64,000 nucleotides of DNA from Dastarcus helophoroides (GCA_028583605.1 CM053327.1:38380626-38444625); one strand, 5' to 3'. Counted from the stretch's first letter, positions 24,211 through 35,439 are shown. Notes: generated by a model from the sequence alone, not told the origin. Made by a program: numbers and translations.

Positions 24211-25480
24211 GAACTCAATAAATGACCAAGAATGGTTTTGAAATTTATTGATAGTAGCGAATGAAACAAACTACAGCAGATTTAAATTGTTTTTGCGATA
24301 GAAGGACATTTTGCGTGGGAAAAACAAATCAAGAGAAATATGGTTCTCAAAACTGTTCTCAAATCTTAAATCGCAACAGATATTCAATACAAATTGTGAA
24401 GTTATGTGGTGAGAAAAACAGATTTTTTGCTTTTACTAATAACAACCTTTGGTGTTTAAACTAATGAATGTGGTTCTCAAAGCTGCTGATGCAATAGATA
24501 CCCGAGCCAAAGCTGGTGGTTCTCAAATTTGCTCATAGTAACCGATCAAATGAATCACAGCTAATTCAGTTTGTTTTGGACCATGGAAGAACACTTTGTA
24601 CTTGAAAGAGTCAATCAGCTCTTATTTTGTGGTTCTCAAATCTGCTAGTAACAATCTTAGATTTTAAAAATGTGGTTCTCAAATTTATTGATGACAAATC
24701 TAAATTCCAATCTGAGGTTTTGACGTATTGAAAACTGAGTTAAGAGATCTTAGTTCTGAAGAATGTTCAAATCGATGTCTGCGGTTCTCAAATTTGCTGC
24801 CAGTGATCAATAATAGGGTTTGCAAGGCTCCCCGAGAAAATTTGCTTTCGCGTGCTTGAAATGTGTATCTAAAATAATGAGCTGTTCTCAAAACTATCAA
24901 TAATAATCTTGGATATTAATACACAGTCAAATTAAAGTTAGTAGTTCTCAAAAGAGAAATAAACGAGTCTCATATTTTTGGTGGTGTTTGCTTTTTTACT
25001 TGAAATGGGTATTTGGAATAATTTTGATATTTTTCAGATCCTTAATTTGTTAGTAACATCATACCTTTACAAATACTCAAACTAAAGCTCATAGTTCTCA
25101 ATTTTATTGATGATGGTCCCATGAATTGATTACTAGCGATTCACTGTTGATGAAATTGGTTTTGCAAGCTAAAATCAGAATCTTATACTCTAAGGCCCTC
25201 AAAACTGCTAACAGATCTCAAAAAATATTTAAACTAAAGTCGATGGTGCCCAATTTTGTTAATAAATATTGATCAACATCCTAGAGTTATATCTTATAAA
25301 TCTGTTAATCTGATAATAACCTGATAATCTGTTAATAATAGTTTGAGACCTCCGTGCGTATTCAAATCTAAGTCATAGCAAGTCTCCAAATTACGTTTCT
25401 ATTTTCAACTTTGCTCATGACCGATGACAAATTCAAATCTCAATTTTCGGCTCTACTAATGGCTTTAAGCCTCAATAAAG
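24211..25480. repeat. Decayed GTTCTCAA repeat field
   Basis: Irregular repeats of 'ggttctcaaatttgct' type with no constant period. No exon is recognised. Confidence 0.6.
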
Positions 25481-25756
25481 TTTTGTTAGGATCTCATAAA
25501 AATGTTTTTATGTTTAAAGCAACAATAGAGTTTTAGCCTCGTTCTTGGAAAGGAAATCGTGAAGAATTCCATGTGGACTTTGAGATCACAAGTCGAATTG
25601 TTTATTACTTAAAATAATCTGAAGGAAAATGTAAATTAACTTATTGTTTACTAGAAAATTACCGGAAGACTTGCATTTTTAAAAATTGCTCGTCATCGTC
25701 GATTCGCTACGCAATAAATTCTATCTAAAAATATTTTTTTCTTATTTTTCACTTAC

Positions 25757-25847
25757 CGTCTAAATATTCTAAATCATCTTCGGTGGCGGTCGCACAGACA
25801 CAAAGGCCGCAAGTCAGTAAGCACAAAACCGTCCGAAATTTGGTCAT
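25757..25847 (-). CDS. ADAMTS gene A, exon 1 (signal peptide)
   Basis: Encodes 30 codons plus one base, starting at ATG (minus strand, 25847-25845) in a good context (AAAAATGACC). The product begins MTKFRTVLCLLTCGLCVCAT and continues ATEDDLEYLD, which reads as a signal peptide: a short basic start, a hydrophobic core rich in Leu/Cys and a small-residue cleavage region near Ala-Thr-Ala. It ends in a consensus donor, G|GTAAGT, in phase 1. Exon 2 at 2627-2949 starts in the matching phase. The join gives Asp-Gly-Leu-Leu with no stop. The link across 22.8 kb is inferred from strand, phase and the need of an ADAMTS for a signal peptide; there is no transcript evidence. An AG acceptor at 25895-25894 suggests the exon may extend 5' to 25893 as untranslated sequence, with a non-coding exon further upstream. 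Confidence 0.8.
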
Positions 25848-25893
25848 TTTTCGCTTCACTCGAAAATCCACGTACTTCGCGTGTGTAACGATC
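25848..25893 (-). other. Probable 5' untranslated part of gene A exon 1
   Basis: Upstream of the ATG the minus strand reads GATTTCAG|GATCG at 25894/25893, a plausible 3' splice site. If it is used, 46 nt of leader lie in this exon and transcription starts further away. If not, the start site is nearby and this is simply leader sequence. Confidence 0.4.
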
Positions 25894-25899
25894 CTGAAA

Positions 25900-26660
25900 T
25901 CCTGTAAACGCGCCGATACATAAGCATCTTAGAAGAAGACGTACTTGAGATTCATCAAGTGTCGAAATAAATTAGATAAGTGGCCGTTCATGTTGTTGGC
26001 TCACGAGTCGTGGGCGGCCAATATCGCTCCTTGTTGTCGAGATGAAAATTATATGTTTACACACCGGAGTCGTGTAAATAATTATGTCAAAGCGATGTAG
26101 TAGAGATAAAACGCATACGGGGCCCATCCGTGGAATTATGAATATTCAGCGGGAGGGAAAAAAAAACGAGAGGAGACATGCGGCATAATTTTACATAATT
26201 TAATTCGATAATTAAATTTAATGGTAAGTTAATCTTTGGGAAGTTAGATGGGCGAGCACAGCTGGCTGGAGATATTTTTGGTAACTGTAAAAGGTAATAA
26301 ATTGAAATGCAGTCGATTCTTATTTTGGTATATCCACTCAGTTTTCTTTTCATTTCGTTGAGTTTGTTAGCATTCATGCTTTTATATTCGTTTGTTGATT
26401 TTCCCCACGTTGTTTGTTACCTGTTACATTTAAGAACGACCAAAAAGCCACTTTTATTCTGAATATAGTCGGCAAAGTTTAGTTGATTTTTAATGTATTT
26501 TAAAGGATTCATAGCGTGCCGGATTTCGAAACAGTTTAGTATACAGGATCTCTGAATTACGCCCCAAAATTTCAGTTTGTAATGTGTCTTTCCAGAAGAT
26601 AAAACTTCGATGAGATCCCATATATAAGAAAGCATAGTAGAGCAAGAAAGAATGCAACAA
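25900..26660. other. Unique DNA upstream of gene A exon 1
   Basis: Non-repetitive sequence directly upstream of the gene A start codon, so a likely site for promoter or enhancer elements. I could not identify a convincing TATA box or initiator. The open frames here have no family resemblance. Confidence 0.5.
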
Positions 26661-26679
26661 ATTAATAATCCTTACTAAT

Positions 26680-26850
26680 ATATAGATGCGAAAGTGTGTT
26701 TGTCTGTCTGTTTGTCCGCTTTCCGCGGCACGCTAATACCCTAAATGTAAAAGTGTCTTCGTCTGCCTATCTGTTTGTTGGCTATTAATGGCTAAATCTT
26801 TGAGTGGATTTCGACAAAAATTGGTGTAGAACTTCCTTGAAATCCAAGGT
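26680..26850. mobile_element. Possible transposon fragment
   Basis: The text 'tatatagatgcgaaagtgtg' followed by 'tttgtctgtctgtttgtccg' and later 'gagtggatttcgacaaaaat' resembles a terminal sequence that recurs in many insect genomes. I cannot assign it to a superfamily from this copy alone. Confidence 0.4.
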
Positions 26851-27960
26851 ATTCAAGGTATTTTACCACGAAAAACTGTCAAATGAATGCATAATATTTA
26901 AAAATTCTAAAGTTCTCAAAATTTCCACTTTACAGTCAACATTTTCTGCAGACAATCGAAACATTTCGCTTTGTGCTCCTTTTTCAAAATTCCTACTTAA
27001 CATTGAAACTCGAAAATTCTTTTACATTTTGACTTTTTTTTAAAACTTTTCAGTTTAAACTTGAAAAATACTCCCTTTAAAATGCCAGTTTCAAAATTGA
27101 AATTTCGTCTCGAATTCGTCGTGTACAATTCGTTCAAAATTTAAAAATTCGCAATTTAGGAAAGTCATGTTAAAAAAAAATTAATTATGTTCAGGAGTAG
27201 GCGAATTTTGTAAGTCGAATTTACAAATTTCGAAGTTTCGAGGACAAAAAAAAATTTGAACATTTAATAAATTGATTAATTAATAATTAATCTAAGGTAG
27301 TCCAAATTTTCATAGACAATTAAATTTCTAAAAGACAAAATTTTAAAAAACAGACATTTGAAAATTTTCAAAAAAGAGTCAACGTTTTGAAAAAAAAATG
27401 TAAACATTTTGAAAAGTAAATTTTAAAGAATTTGAGAACTTGAAAAAAAATCTGAAATTTTCAAAACAATTCAAAATTTAAAAAAAATGCGAAAAGTAGA
27501 TTAAAAGTTTTTGAAAAAATCTCGAGATTTGAGGAAAATGGAACCACTGATTATTATTATATTAAAAACTTAATGAATTTCAATTCAAAATTTCGATGAA
27601 TTCTAATTAAAATAGGCAATGTAGACGTCCACAATGCAACAAGATCCTTACCGAAAAAATCAAAATAAAATCCTAAATTATATGTGGTAAGATATCAATT
27701 AGCCCCTGATTTCAACAAAAAAAAGGGGGGCGCCCGGATATGTTTATCTAGCAGTTATTATATTTGAGTGGTGGTTAAACTGCCCCAGGTTATTTCTATA
27801 ATTGTCATAAATTTTCAGTTTTCGGTCAAATAATCAAATTTTCAAAAAGTCTAAATACTGAAGGAAATCCAATATTATCAGAAAGGTCAACATTTTCGTT
27901 GAAAATGTTGAAAGTCGAAATTTTGGGTAACTATAATTTTCAAAAAAATCAAACATTTTA
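26851..27960. other. AT-rich low-complexity DNA
   Basis: A- and T-rich sequence with AAAATTTTGAAAA-type words and no clear period. No exon or other element is seen. Confidence 0.6.
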
Positions 27961-27981
27961 TTAAAGTCCAAAGTTTTTAAA

Positions 27982-28221
27982 AATTGAAATACAAATCTTG
28001 TCCCCTAAAACCAAGAAAGATTAAAAAACACAACAAAGGTTGCTCTAATGCGTTTTGATAGCCAAGCTATCATCTGCAAAGAGATATTTCTCTCCAAACT
28101 ATCATCTTCAGAGAGCTATCTCTCTGAAGATGGTAGTTTGGCTATCGAAACACGTTAGAGCAACCTTTGTTGTGTTTTTTAATCTTTCTTGGTTTCAGGG
28201 TACACGATTTGTATTTCAATT
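27982..28221. mobile_element. Dispersed short element, head-to-head inverted pair
   Basis: A minus-strand copy (27982-28086) faces a plus-strand copy (28118-28221), separated by about 30 bp. Both carry the CTGAAGA-like start and the stem: GATAGC/GCTATC in the minus copy, GGTAGT/GCTATC (closed with G-U pairs) in the plus copy. The outer ends are the 'ttggtttcag' tails, so the pair forms a long palindrome of about 240 bp. Confidence 0.8.
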
Positions 28222-28585
28222 TTTGAAGATAACCAAGGTTCAGTCCGTTCCACAAAAAAAATCCAAAGTTTTTGATTGAAAATTTTCATAAAAAAGCAAA
28301 AATTTTGAAAAGATGTCGAAGTTTTCAAAAAAATGTCAAAATTTAAATAAAAATGGCCACATTTAAAAAAAATATTCGAATTTGACAAAAAATTGTCAAA
28401 CCTTTAGAAAAAAATCGAAATTTTTAAAAAATCTGAAAAAATTCAAAAACAAAAATTGACATTTCAAAGAAAGTGGAAATTTTCCAAAAAAAATAATCGA
28501 AAGTTTGCCAAAAGCGTCAAAATTGGGAAAAAAGTCCAAAGTTTTTTATCGAAAATTTTCATAAAAAATAAAAAAAATTGAAACG

Positions 28586-28685
28586 CCTCTGAAGATGATT
28601 GTTTGGCTATTGAAACGCGTTAGAGCAGCCTTTGTTGTGTTTTTTAATCTTCCTTGTTTCAGAGGACAAGATTTGTATATCAATT
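28586..28685 (+). mobile_element. Dispersed short element, copy in 375-bp repeat (a)
   Basis: CTGAAGA at 28589, stem GATTGT-TTG-GCTATT with one mismatch, then GAAACGCGTTAGAG. The arm before CTGAAGA is disrupted (GCCT instead of CTCT). Confidence 0.75.
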
Positions 28686-28961
28686 TTTGAAAAGATGTCG
28701 AAATTTTCAAAGATTGGTTGAAATTTAAGTAAAAATGGCCACATTTTAAAAAAAATTTGAATTTGACAAAAAATCGTCATATCTTTAAAAATATTCGAAA
28801 TTTTGAAAAATCTGAAAAAAATTCACAAACAAAAATTGACATTTCAAAGAAAGTAGAGATTTTTCAAAAAAAAATCGAACGTTTGCCAAAAGCGTCAAAA
28901 CTGTGAAAAAAGTCCAAAGTTTTTGATTGAAAATTTTCATAAAAATTAAAAAAATTCTAAA

Positions 28962-29070
28962 GAATCTCTCTGAAGATGATAGCTTGGCTATCGAAACGCG
29001 TTGGAGCAGCCTTTGTTGTGTTTTTTAATCTTTCTTGGTTTCAGGGAACAAGATTTGTATTTCAATTTTT
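28962..29070 (+). mobile_element. Dispersed short element, copy in 375-bp repeat (b)
   Basis: CTCT at 28966, CTGAAGA at 28970, perfect stem GATAGC-TTG-GCTATC, GAAA, ACGCGT, then T and GGAG, which still pairs with CTCT if one G-U is allowed. Confidence 0.78.
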
Positions 29071-29343
29071 GAAAAGATGTCGAAATTTTCAAAGAAAGGT
29101 CGAAATTTAAATAAAAATGGCCACATTTTGAAAGAACATCGAATTTGACCAAAAATCGTCAGATCTTTAAAAAAATTCGAAATTTTGAAAAATCTGAAAA
29201 AATTCAGAAACAAAAATTGACATTTCAAAGAAAGTAGAGATTTTCCAAAAAAAATTGAAAGTTTGCCAAAAGCGTCAAAACCGTGAAAAAAGTCCAAAGT
29301 TTTTGATTGAAAATGTTTATTAAAAATAAAAAAAATTGTAAAG

Positions 29344-29450
29344 TATCTCTCTGAAGATGATAGCTTGGCTATCGAAACGCGTTAAAGCAGCCTTTGTTGT
29401 GTTTTTTAATCTTTTTTGGTTTCAGGAGACAAGATTTGTATTTCAATTTT
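29344..29450 (+). mobile_element. Dispersed short element, copy in 375-bp repeat (c)
   Basis: CTCT at 29347, CTGAAGA at 29351, perfect stem GATAGC-TTG-GCTATC, GAAA, ACGCGT, then T and AAAG, with one mismatch against CTCT. Confidence 0.78.
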
Positions 29451-29560
29451 TGAAAAGATTGCAAAATTTTCAAAAAAGTCAAAGTTTAGAAAAATGCCGG
29501 AATTGTAAGAAAAATTTGAATTTGACCAGAAATTGTTAAATCTTCCGGAATTTCGCCAAA

Positions 29561-32480
29561 TATAGTCAAGAATTGAAAAAAAAAATCGAAATTTCAAAGA
29601 AAGTCGAAATTTTCCCCAAAAAATCAAAAGTTTTCAAAAAAGTCGAAATTCTGAGAAATCATGACAATTTGAAGATATTTTCAAAAAAATTGAGAATGAG
29701 CAGCAATTTCAAAAAATTCCAATTATCCAGAAAAGAATTGAAATTGAGAAATGTTCAAAAAAACGTCGAAATTCAAAAAGAAAAGCCGAAATTGTAAGAA
29801 AAATCCAAATTTGACTAGAAATTGTCAAATCTTCAGGAATTTCGCCAAATATAGTCAAGAATTAAAATAAATCGAAATTTCAAAGAAAGTCGAAATTTTT
29901 TCAAAAAAAAATCGAAAGTTTGCAAAAAAGTCGAAATTCTGAAAATTCATGAAATTTTTAAACAAAAGAGATTTTCAAAAAAATTAAAAATAGGCAACAT
30001 TTTCAAAAAATTCCAATTATTCAAAAAAGAATTGAAATTGTGAATAATAGTCGAAATGTTCAAAAAAAAGTCAAAATTCAAAAAGAAATGCCGAAAAATA
30101 AAAATCCAAATTTGACTTAAAATTGTTAAATCTCCAGGAATTTTTCCAAATATAGTCAAGAATTAAAATAAAAAATCGAAATTTCAAAGAAAGTCGTAAT
30201 TTTTCCCCCCAAAAAATCGAAAGTTTTCAAGGAAAAGTCGAAATTCTAAAAAAAATCATGAAATTTTGAAACAAAAGAGATTTTCAAAAAAAATTGAAAA
30301 TAAACAACATTTAAAAAAAATCCAATTATTTAAAAAAGAATTAGAAATTGTGAATAATAATCGAAATGTTCAAAAAAATGTCGAAATGTTTAAAAGAACG
30401 TCGAAATTTAAAAAGAAATGCCGAAATTGTAAGAAAAATCCAAATTTGACTCGAAATCGTCAAATTTTCCGGAATTTTTCTAAATACAGTCACCAATTTA
30501 AAAAAAATCGAAATTTCAAAGAAAGTCAAAATTTCCCCCCCCCCCCAAAAATCGAAAGTTTGCAAAAAAGTCAAAATTCTAAAAAAATCATGAAATTTTG
30601 AAACAAAAGAGATTTTTAAAAAAATTTAAAATAAACAACATTAAAAGAATCCAATTATTCAAAAAAGAATTGAAATTGTGAATAATGGTCGAAATGTTCA
30701 ACAAAACGTCGAAATTCAAAAAGAAATTCTGAAATTGTAAGAAAAATCCAAATTTGACTCGAAATTGTCAAATCTTCAGGAATTTTGTCAAATATAGTCA
30801 AGATTTTAAAAAAATCGAGATTCCAAAGAAAATCTAAATTTTTCCAAAAAAAGAATCGAAAGTTTGCAAAAAAATCGAAATTCTGATAAATCATGAAATT
30901 TTGAAACAAAAGAGATTTTCAAAAAAATTGAAAATAGGCAACATTTTCAAAAAATTCTAATTATTCAAAAAAGAATTGAAATTGTGAATAATAGTCGAAA
31001 TGTTTAAAAAAAAGTCGAAATTTAAGAGTCGATATTTTCAAAAAAAATTAAAATCTTGGAAGTGAAAAATTTTGAAAGTGAAACATTTTGAAAAAGTCAA
31101 AATTTATCAAAATAAATTTAAAGGAAATCGTTACTGCAAAATTTCCAAAAAAGAAGCTAACATTTTCAAAAAAATGAAAATTTTGAAAAGAAGACTTTTT
31201 AAAAATTTTGAAAATTGAAAAAATAGCGAAACATCAAAGAATTGACATTTTGGAAATCCAAATTTTTGAAAAAGGTCAACATTATAAAAAAGTCGAGGTT
31301 TTGAAAAAATTGAAAAATCTTCAAAGCTTTAAGAAAGTTGAAAAAAGTATGACTATTAAAGAAAAGCAAAAAGAAGTTACTTTGAAAAAAGTCGAAATTC
31401 CGAAAAGTTGAAGGTTTTGATTGAAACTTGAATAAAAAATAATATTAATTATTTTTTATTGATTATTAATTATTCAAATTGTGAATAGCAGTCGAAATGT
31501 TCAAAAAAAAAAAATTGAAAAATCTTCAAAATTTTAAAAAAGTTGAAAAATCTTCAAAGCTTTCAGAAAGTTGAAAATAGTATGACTATTAAGGAAAAGC
31601 AAAAAGAAGTTATTTTGAAAAAAGTCGAAATTCCGAAAAGTTGAAGGTTTTGATTGGAACTTGAATAAAAAATAATATTAATTATTTTTTATTTATTATT
31701 AATCATTGAACTTGTGAATAGCAGTCGAAATGTTCAAAAAATCGTCGAAATTTGAAAAGAAATGCCAAATTGTAAGAAAAATCCAAATTTGACTCGAAAT
31801 TGTCAAATCTCCAGAACTTTTGTCAAATACAATCAAGAATTAAAAAAAAAATCGTCAACATTTTTTCAAAATAAATCGAACGTTTGCAAAAAAGTCGAAA
31901 TTCTGAAAAATCATGAAATTTTGAAACAAAAGAGATTTTCAAAAAATTTCAATTATTCAAAAAAGAATTGAAATTGTGAATAGTAGTCGAAATGTTCGAG
32001 AGAAAGTCGAAATTTAAGAGTCGATATTTTCAAAAAAAGTAAAAATTTTGAAAGTGAAAAATATTGAAAGTGAAACATTTTGAAAAAGTCAAAATTTATC
32101 AAAATAAGTTTAAATGAAATCTTTACTGCAAAATTTCCAAAAAGAAGCTACCATTTAAAAAAAAATGAAAATTTTAAAAAGATGACACTTTTAACAATTT
32201 TGAAAATTGAAAAATAGCGAAATATCAAAGAATTGACATTTTGGATAACCAAATTTTTCCAAATGGTCAACATTAAAAAAAAGTCGAGGATTTGAAAAAA
32301 TATAAAAATCTTCAAGGTTTTAAAAAAGTTGAAAAATCTTCAAAGTTTTAAGAAAGTTGAAAAAAGTATGACTATTAAAGAAAAGCAAAAAGACGTTATT
32401 TTGAAAAAAGTCGAAATTCGGAAAAGTTGAAGTTTTTGATTGGAACTTAAATAAAAATAAAATTTTGAAAAGATGTAGAA
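29561..32480. repeat. A-rich ~310-bp tandem repeat field
   Basis: Repeated units with 'gaaattgtaagaaaaatcca' and 'aatttgactcgaaattgtca' landmarks recur at about 310-bp intervals between 29508 and 31800, then a longer duplicated block ('gactattaaagaaaagcaaa' near 31345, 31576 and 32370). Lys-rich plus-strand and Phe-rich minus-strand frames are artefacts. A run of 13 C lies at 30535-30547. Confidence 0.8.
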
Positions 32481-32536
32481 TATTTCAAAAAAATATCGAA
32501 ATTTTGTCAAAAATTTCAAAAATTATTCCAAAAAAA

Positions 32537-32674
32537 TACTCTTTTTTCTCTAGAACTTCCAAACTATGGAACGCCTTACCGAAAGAAATTTTTTCCAAAA
32601 ATTACAACCTATCCTTGTTTAAGAAGGCAGATCATCGCCATCCTTATTTCTGCATCCTACTTTCAGTGCTTTGA
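32537..32674 (+). pseudogene. LINE (non-LTR retrotransposon) ORF2 C-terminal fragment
   Basis: The translated segment includes YSFFSRTSKLWNALPKE and then YNLSLFKK, and ends at TGA. This matches the typical C-terminal tail of jockey/CR1-type reverse transcriptases (a pattern like FFPRTxxLWNxLPxE...FK). Only about 45 residues remain, with A-rich repeat on both sides, so it is a dead remnant. The element clade is a guess. Confidence 0.75.
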
Positions 32675-33770
32675 AGGCATAATGAGGTAACCATTTAAAA
32701 AAAAATTGCAAAATTCATAGAAAAATTTGAAATTTTGTAAAATAGTTGTATAAATGAAAAAAGTTGATGTTAAAAAAAGTCTTAGTTTAAAAAGTGGAAA
32801 TTTTCTAATATACCTAATCGAAATTTAAAAAAAAATTGAAATTAAAAAAAATATACATTAACAGTTTGCAAAAAAGTAGAAATTTTGAAAAATACGTAGT
32901 CAAAAAATTGATATATACATCTTGTTCCCTGAAACCAACAAAAATTAAAAAAAAATACAAAAAGAGTTGCTCTAACGCGTTTCGATAGCCAAGCTATCAT
33001 GTTCAGAGAGATATTGCTCTCAGAGGACAAGATTTGTATATCAATTTTTGAAGATAACCAAGAGCAGTCCATAAAAAAAAAATACATAGTTGAAATTCAA
33101 AGAAAGAAAAGAAAATAAAATTTAAAAAGGTTGAAATTTTTAAAAAAGCTTTGATATTTTGAATAAAGTCGAAATTTTGAATAAATTGGAAATTTGAAAT
33201 AAAGTGGAAATTTGGAATAAAGTGGACATTTTGAATAAATTGGAAATTTGGAATAAAGTGGAAATTTGGAATAAAGTGGAAATTTTCAATAAAGCGGAAA
33301 TATTGAAAAAAGCGGAAGTTTTGAATCAAGTGGAAACTTTGAATAAAGTGGAAATCTTCAAAAAATATCGAACATTAAAAAAAGCCGAAATTTTCAAAAA
33401 AGTTGGTTATAGACGATTTTGATCTTGTTCGAAACGTTGAAATTTTGAGATATAATCGAAATTTTGTGAAAAATTTAACCATTTAAAATACTCAAATTGA
33501 CAGAAATTTCATAATTTTAAAAAACTTAAAATCTGAAACGAAAATCGACATTTTCAAAATAGAATTTTCTAAATCGGCTTTGAAAGTAAAGTCGAAATTC
33601 TGAAAAAGTGGAATCTTGAAAAAAATAAATTTAAAAAGGGCAAAATTTCAAAAGAATCGAAATTTTGGGAAAATGTCGAAATTAAAAAAAAATTGATTCA
33701 TTTAACACGGTGGTCGTGATAGTAACAAATAGTTGAATTACAGATTTTGTCCCCTGAACCTGAACTGAGT
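32675..33770. repeat. A-rich repeats, including an 18-bp GGAATAAAGTGGAAATTT run
   Basis: At 33170-33360 a short tandem repeat of about 17-18 bp ('tggaataaagtggaaatt') is clear. The rest is irregular A-rich sequence containing a minus-strand dispersed-element copy. Frames such as repeated FIPNFHFI are artefacts. Confidence 0.75.
32912..33055 (-). mobile_element. Dispersed short element, minus-strand copy with inverted tail
   Basis: On the minus strand it reads CTCTCTGAACATGATAGC-TTG-GCTATCGAAACGCGTTAGAG and continues to the tail. Immediately outside the CTCT arm, at about 33011-33055, a short plus-strand tail ('ggacaagatttgtatatcaa') is joined, as if a second inverted copy had lost its core. 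Confidence 0.75.
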
Positions 33771-33862
33771 TTCTCTCTGAAGATGACAGCTTGGCTGTCG
33801 AAAAGCTTTAGAGCAACCTTTGTTGTGTTTTTTAATCTTTCTTGGTTTCAGGGGATTTCAAT
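33771..33862 (+). mobile_element. Dispersed short element with compensatory changes
   Basis: CTCT 33773-33776, CTGAAGA 33777-33783, stem GACAGC-TTG-GCTGTC, GAAA, then AGCTT and TAGAG to 33813. Relative to the common form, one stem pair changed from U-A to C-G and the ACGCGT palindrome changed to AAGCTT, still a palindrome. Confidence 0.8.
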
Positions 33863-34447
33863 TTTTGAAGATAACCAAGGACCAGTCCGTTCCATCGAAA
33901 AAAGGAGCAAGTAGGGTCGAGTGTTATAACAGCCAATATAAGTTCCATCCTTTGGGATCGTAAGGATACTCAGAAAATTTCATCCAATGATTTGAACAAA
34001 AAAATAACTTTGGAACAAGTTTGGAACAAAATACGTTTTTTGTATCTTACGTAAAAGTTACTTTTTTTTTGTTCAAAGCATTTTTCTGAGTTTCTTTACG
34101 ATCCCACAAAATATGACATTTGTTTAGGATATAAAGCATTTAAAAATATTAATTTATTTTGAAGAAAATTCCCAGAAGCTTGTATCAGATAAATTGGACC
34201 AAAATAAGAAGAAGTTTTTCAGGAACTAATATTTTGATGTGACTCCTTGAGTTTTAAATATGTGGAAATAACAAATGTTGCCCAAAAACTTTTAGTATAG
34301 AGGTTTTTGGAAAATTTCCAGGAAAAGTAGCGAACAGGACATTATCAAATACTGTCAATTCTTAAAAAAAATTACAAGAGGGAACTTTTACGAAAATTTG
34401 GAACAAAAAACGTCATTTATACAAGTGACGCATCCTATAGTAAATAT
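33863..34447. other. AT-rich intergenic DNA
   Basis: Mostly unique AT-rich sequence with scattered 'ggaacaaaatacg' words, relatives of the palindromic motif of the 508-bp repeat. No gene is seen. Confidence 0.5.
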
Positions 34448-34680
34448 ATGTTTAAGAATGAGATACAGAGATTGAGTGACATACAGGACATATATAGATT
34501 CACAAGAGACAAAAGAAAATACTGGAACCAGCACATCGAAAGAATGGATGAAAATAGAATGGTCAAACACGAGAAGATTTTGAAACCGACACAAGGAAGA
34601 TCGATAAAAAATGAAAAGAATGCTGGACACCAGAAGAACAAGAGGCTTCAAGACCAGAACAGATTGAGAAACCTACCTCA
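34448..34680 (+). pseudogene. LINE-type ORF2 tail fragment
   Basis: The frame contains IYRFTRDKRKYWNQHIERM then DENRMV and a Pro/Gly/Arg-rich stretch. This resembles the end of many non-LTR retrotransposon polyproteins (W-N-x-H-I-x-R-M-D-x-x-R-x-V followed by GRRSxGRPxKRW). The equivalent of the final GRPRKRW is degraded. The frame then runs into a GGA microsatellite. Confidence 0.65.
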
Positions 34681-35080
34681 GAGAATGAAGGAGGAGGAGG
34701 AGAAGAAAGAGGAGGTGGTGGAGAAGAATGAGGTGGAGAAGCAGAAGGAGGTGGAGGAGGAGTAGGCGGAGGAGGAGAAGAAGGAGAATGAGGAGGAGGA
34801 GGAGGATCAGAAGGAGAAGGAGGAGAAGGAAGAGGAGAAGGAGGAGAAGGAGGAGAAGAAGAAGAAGAGGAAGAGGAAGAAGAAGAGGAACAGATTGAAA
34901 AACCTACCTCAGAGAATGGAGGGGGAGGAGGAGGAGGAGGAGGAGGAGGAGGAGGAGGAGAATGAGAAAGAGGAGGAGGAGGAGGATGTGGAGGAGGAGG
35001 AGGAGGAGGAGAAGACGAAGAAGAGGAAGAAGAAGAGGAGGAAGAAGAAGAACAGATTGAGAAGAACAGGTTGAGAAACC
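34681..35080. repeat. GGA/GAA-rich microsatellite
   Basis: Impure (GGA)n and (GAA)n runs, with the block 'cagattgaaaaacctacctc' repeated near 34660, 34891 and 35065. Glu-rich frames are artefacts. Confidence 0.9.
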
Positions 35081-35130
35081 TATCTCAGAGAATAAATAAG
35101 AAGAAGAAGACGAATAAGAAGAAGAAAAAG

Positions 35131-35232
35131 AATGATGATGATGATGATGATGATGATGATGGTGATGATGAAGACGATGATGAAGATGACGATGACGATG
35201 ACGATGATGATGACGATGATAATAAAGAAGAC
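35131..35232. repeat. GAT trinucleotide microsatellite
   Basis: About 100 bp of (GAT)n and (GAC)n, pure at 35132-35160. The Asp-run frame is an artefact. Confidence 0.9.
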
Positions 35233-35439
35233 GAAGAAGAAGAAGAAGTAAAAGAAAGCAACGAATCTATTTTGTGAATTTATAAACAAACTTCAAAAAA
35301 TTGCAATCAATGATTTGAACCAAATCTTTTACGTAAATCTGGAGCAAGAATCATATTTTGTTTTAAAGACATTTGAGCAGACTTTCAAGAATCTTGCAGC
35401 AGGTAAATAATTGAACCAATAAAGAAAACAGGAATCCTA

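Larger units (their letters stand above)
28222..29560. repeat. ~375-bp tandem repeat that includes the dispersed element
   Basis: Units of about 375-380 bp comprise one copy of the dispersed element followed by A-rich text with 'aaaaatggccacatt' and 'ttgacatttcaaagaaagt'. Element copies start near 28586, 28962 and 29344, all in plus orientation, so the element was amplified as part of a larger satellite unit. Confidence 0.85.
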
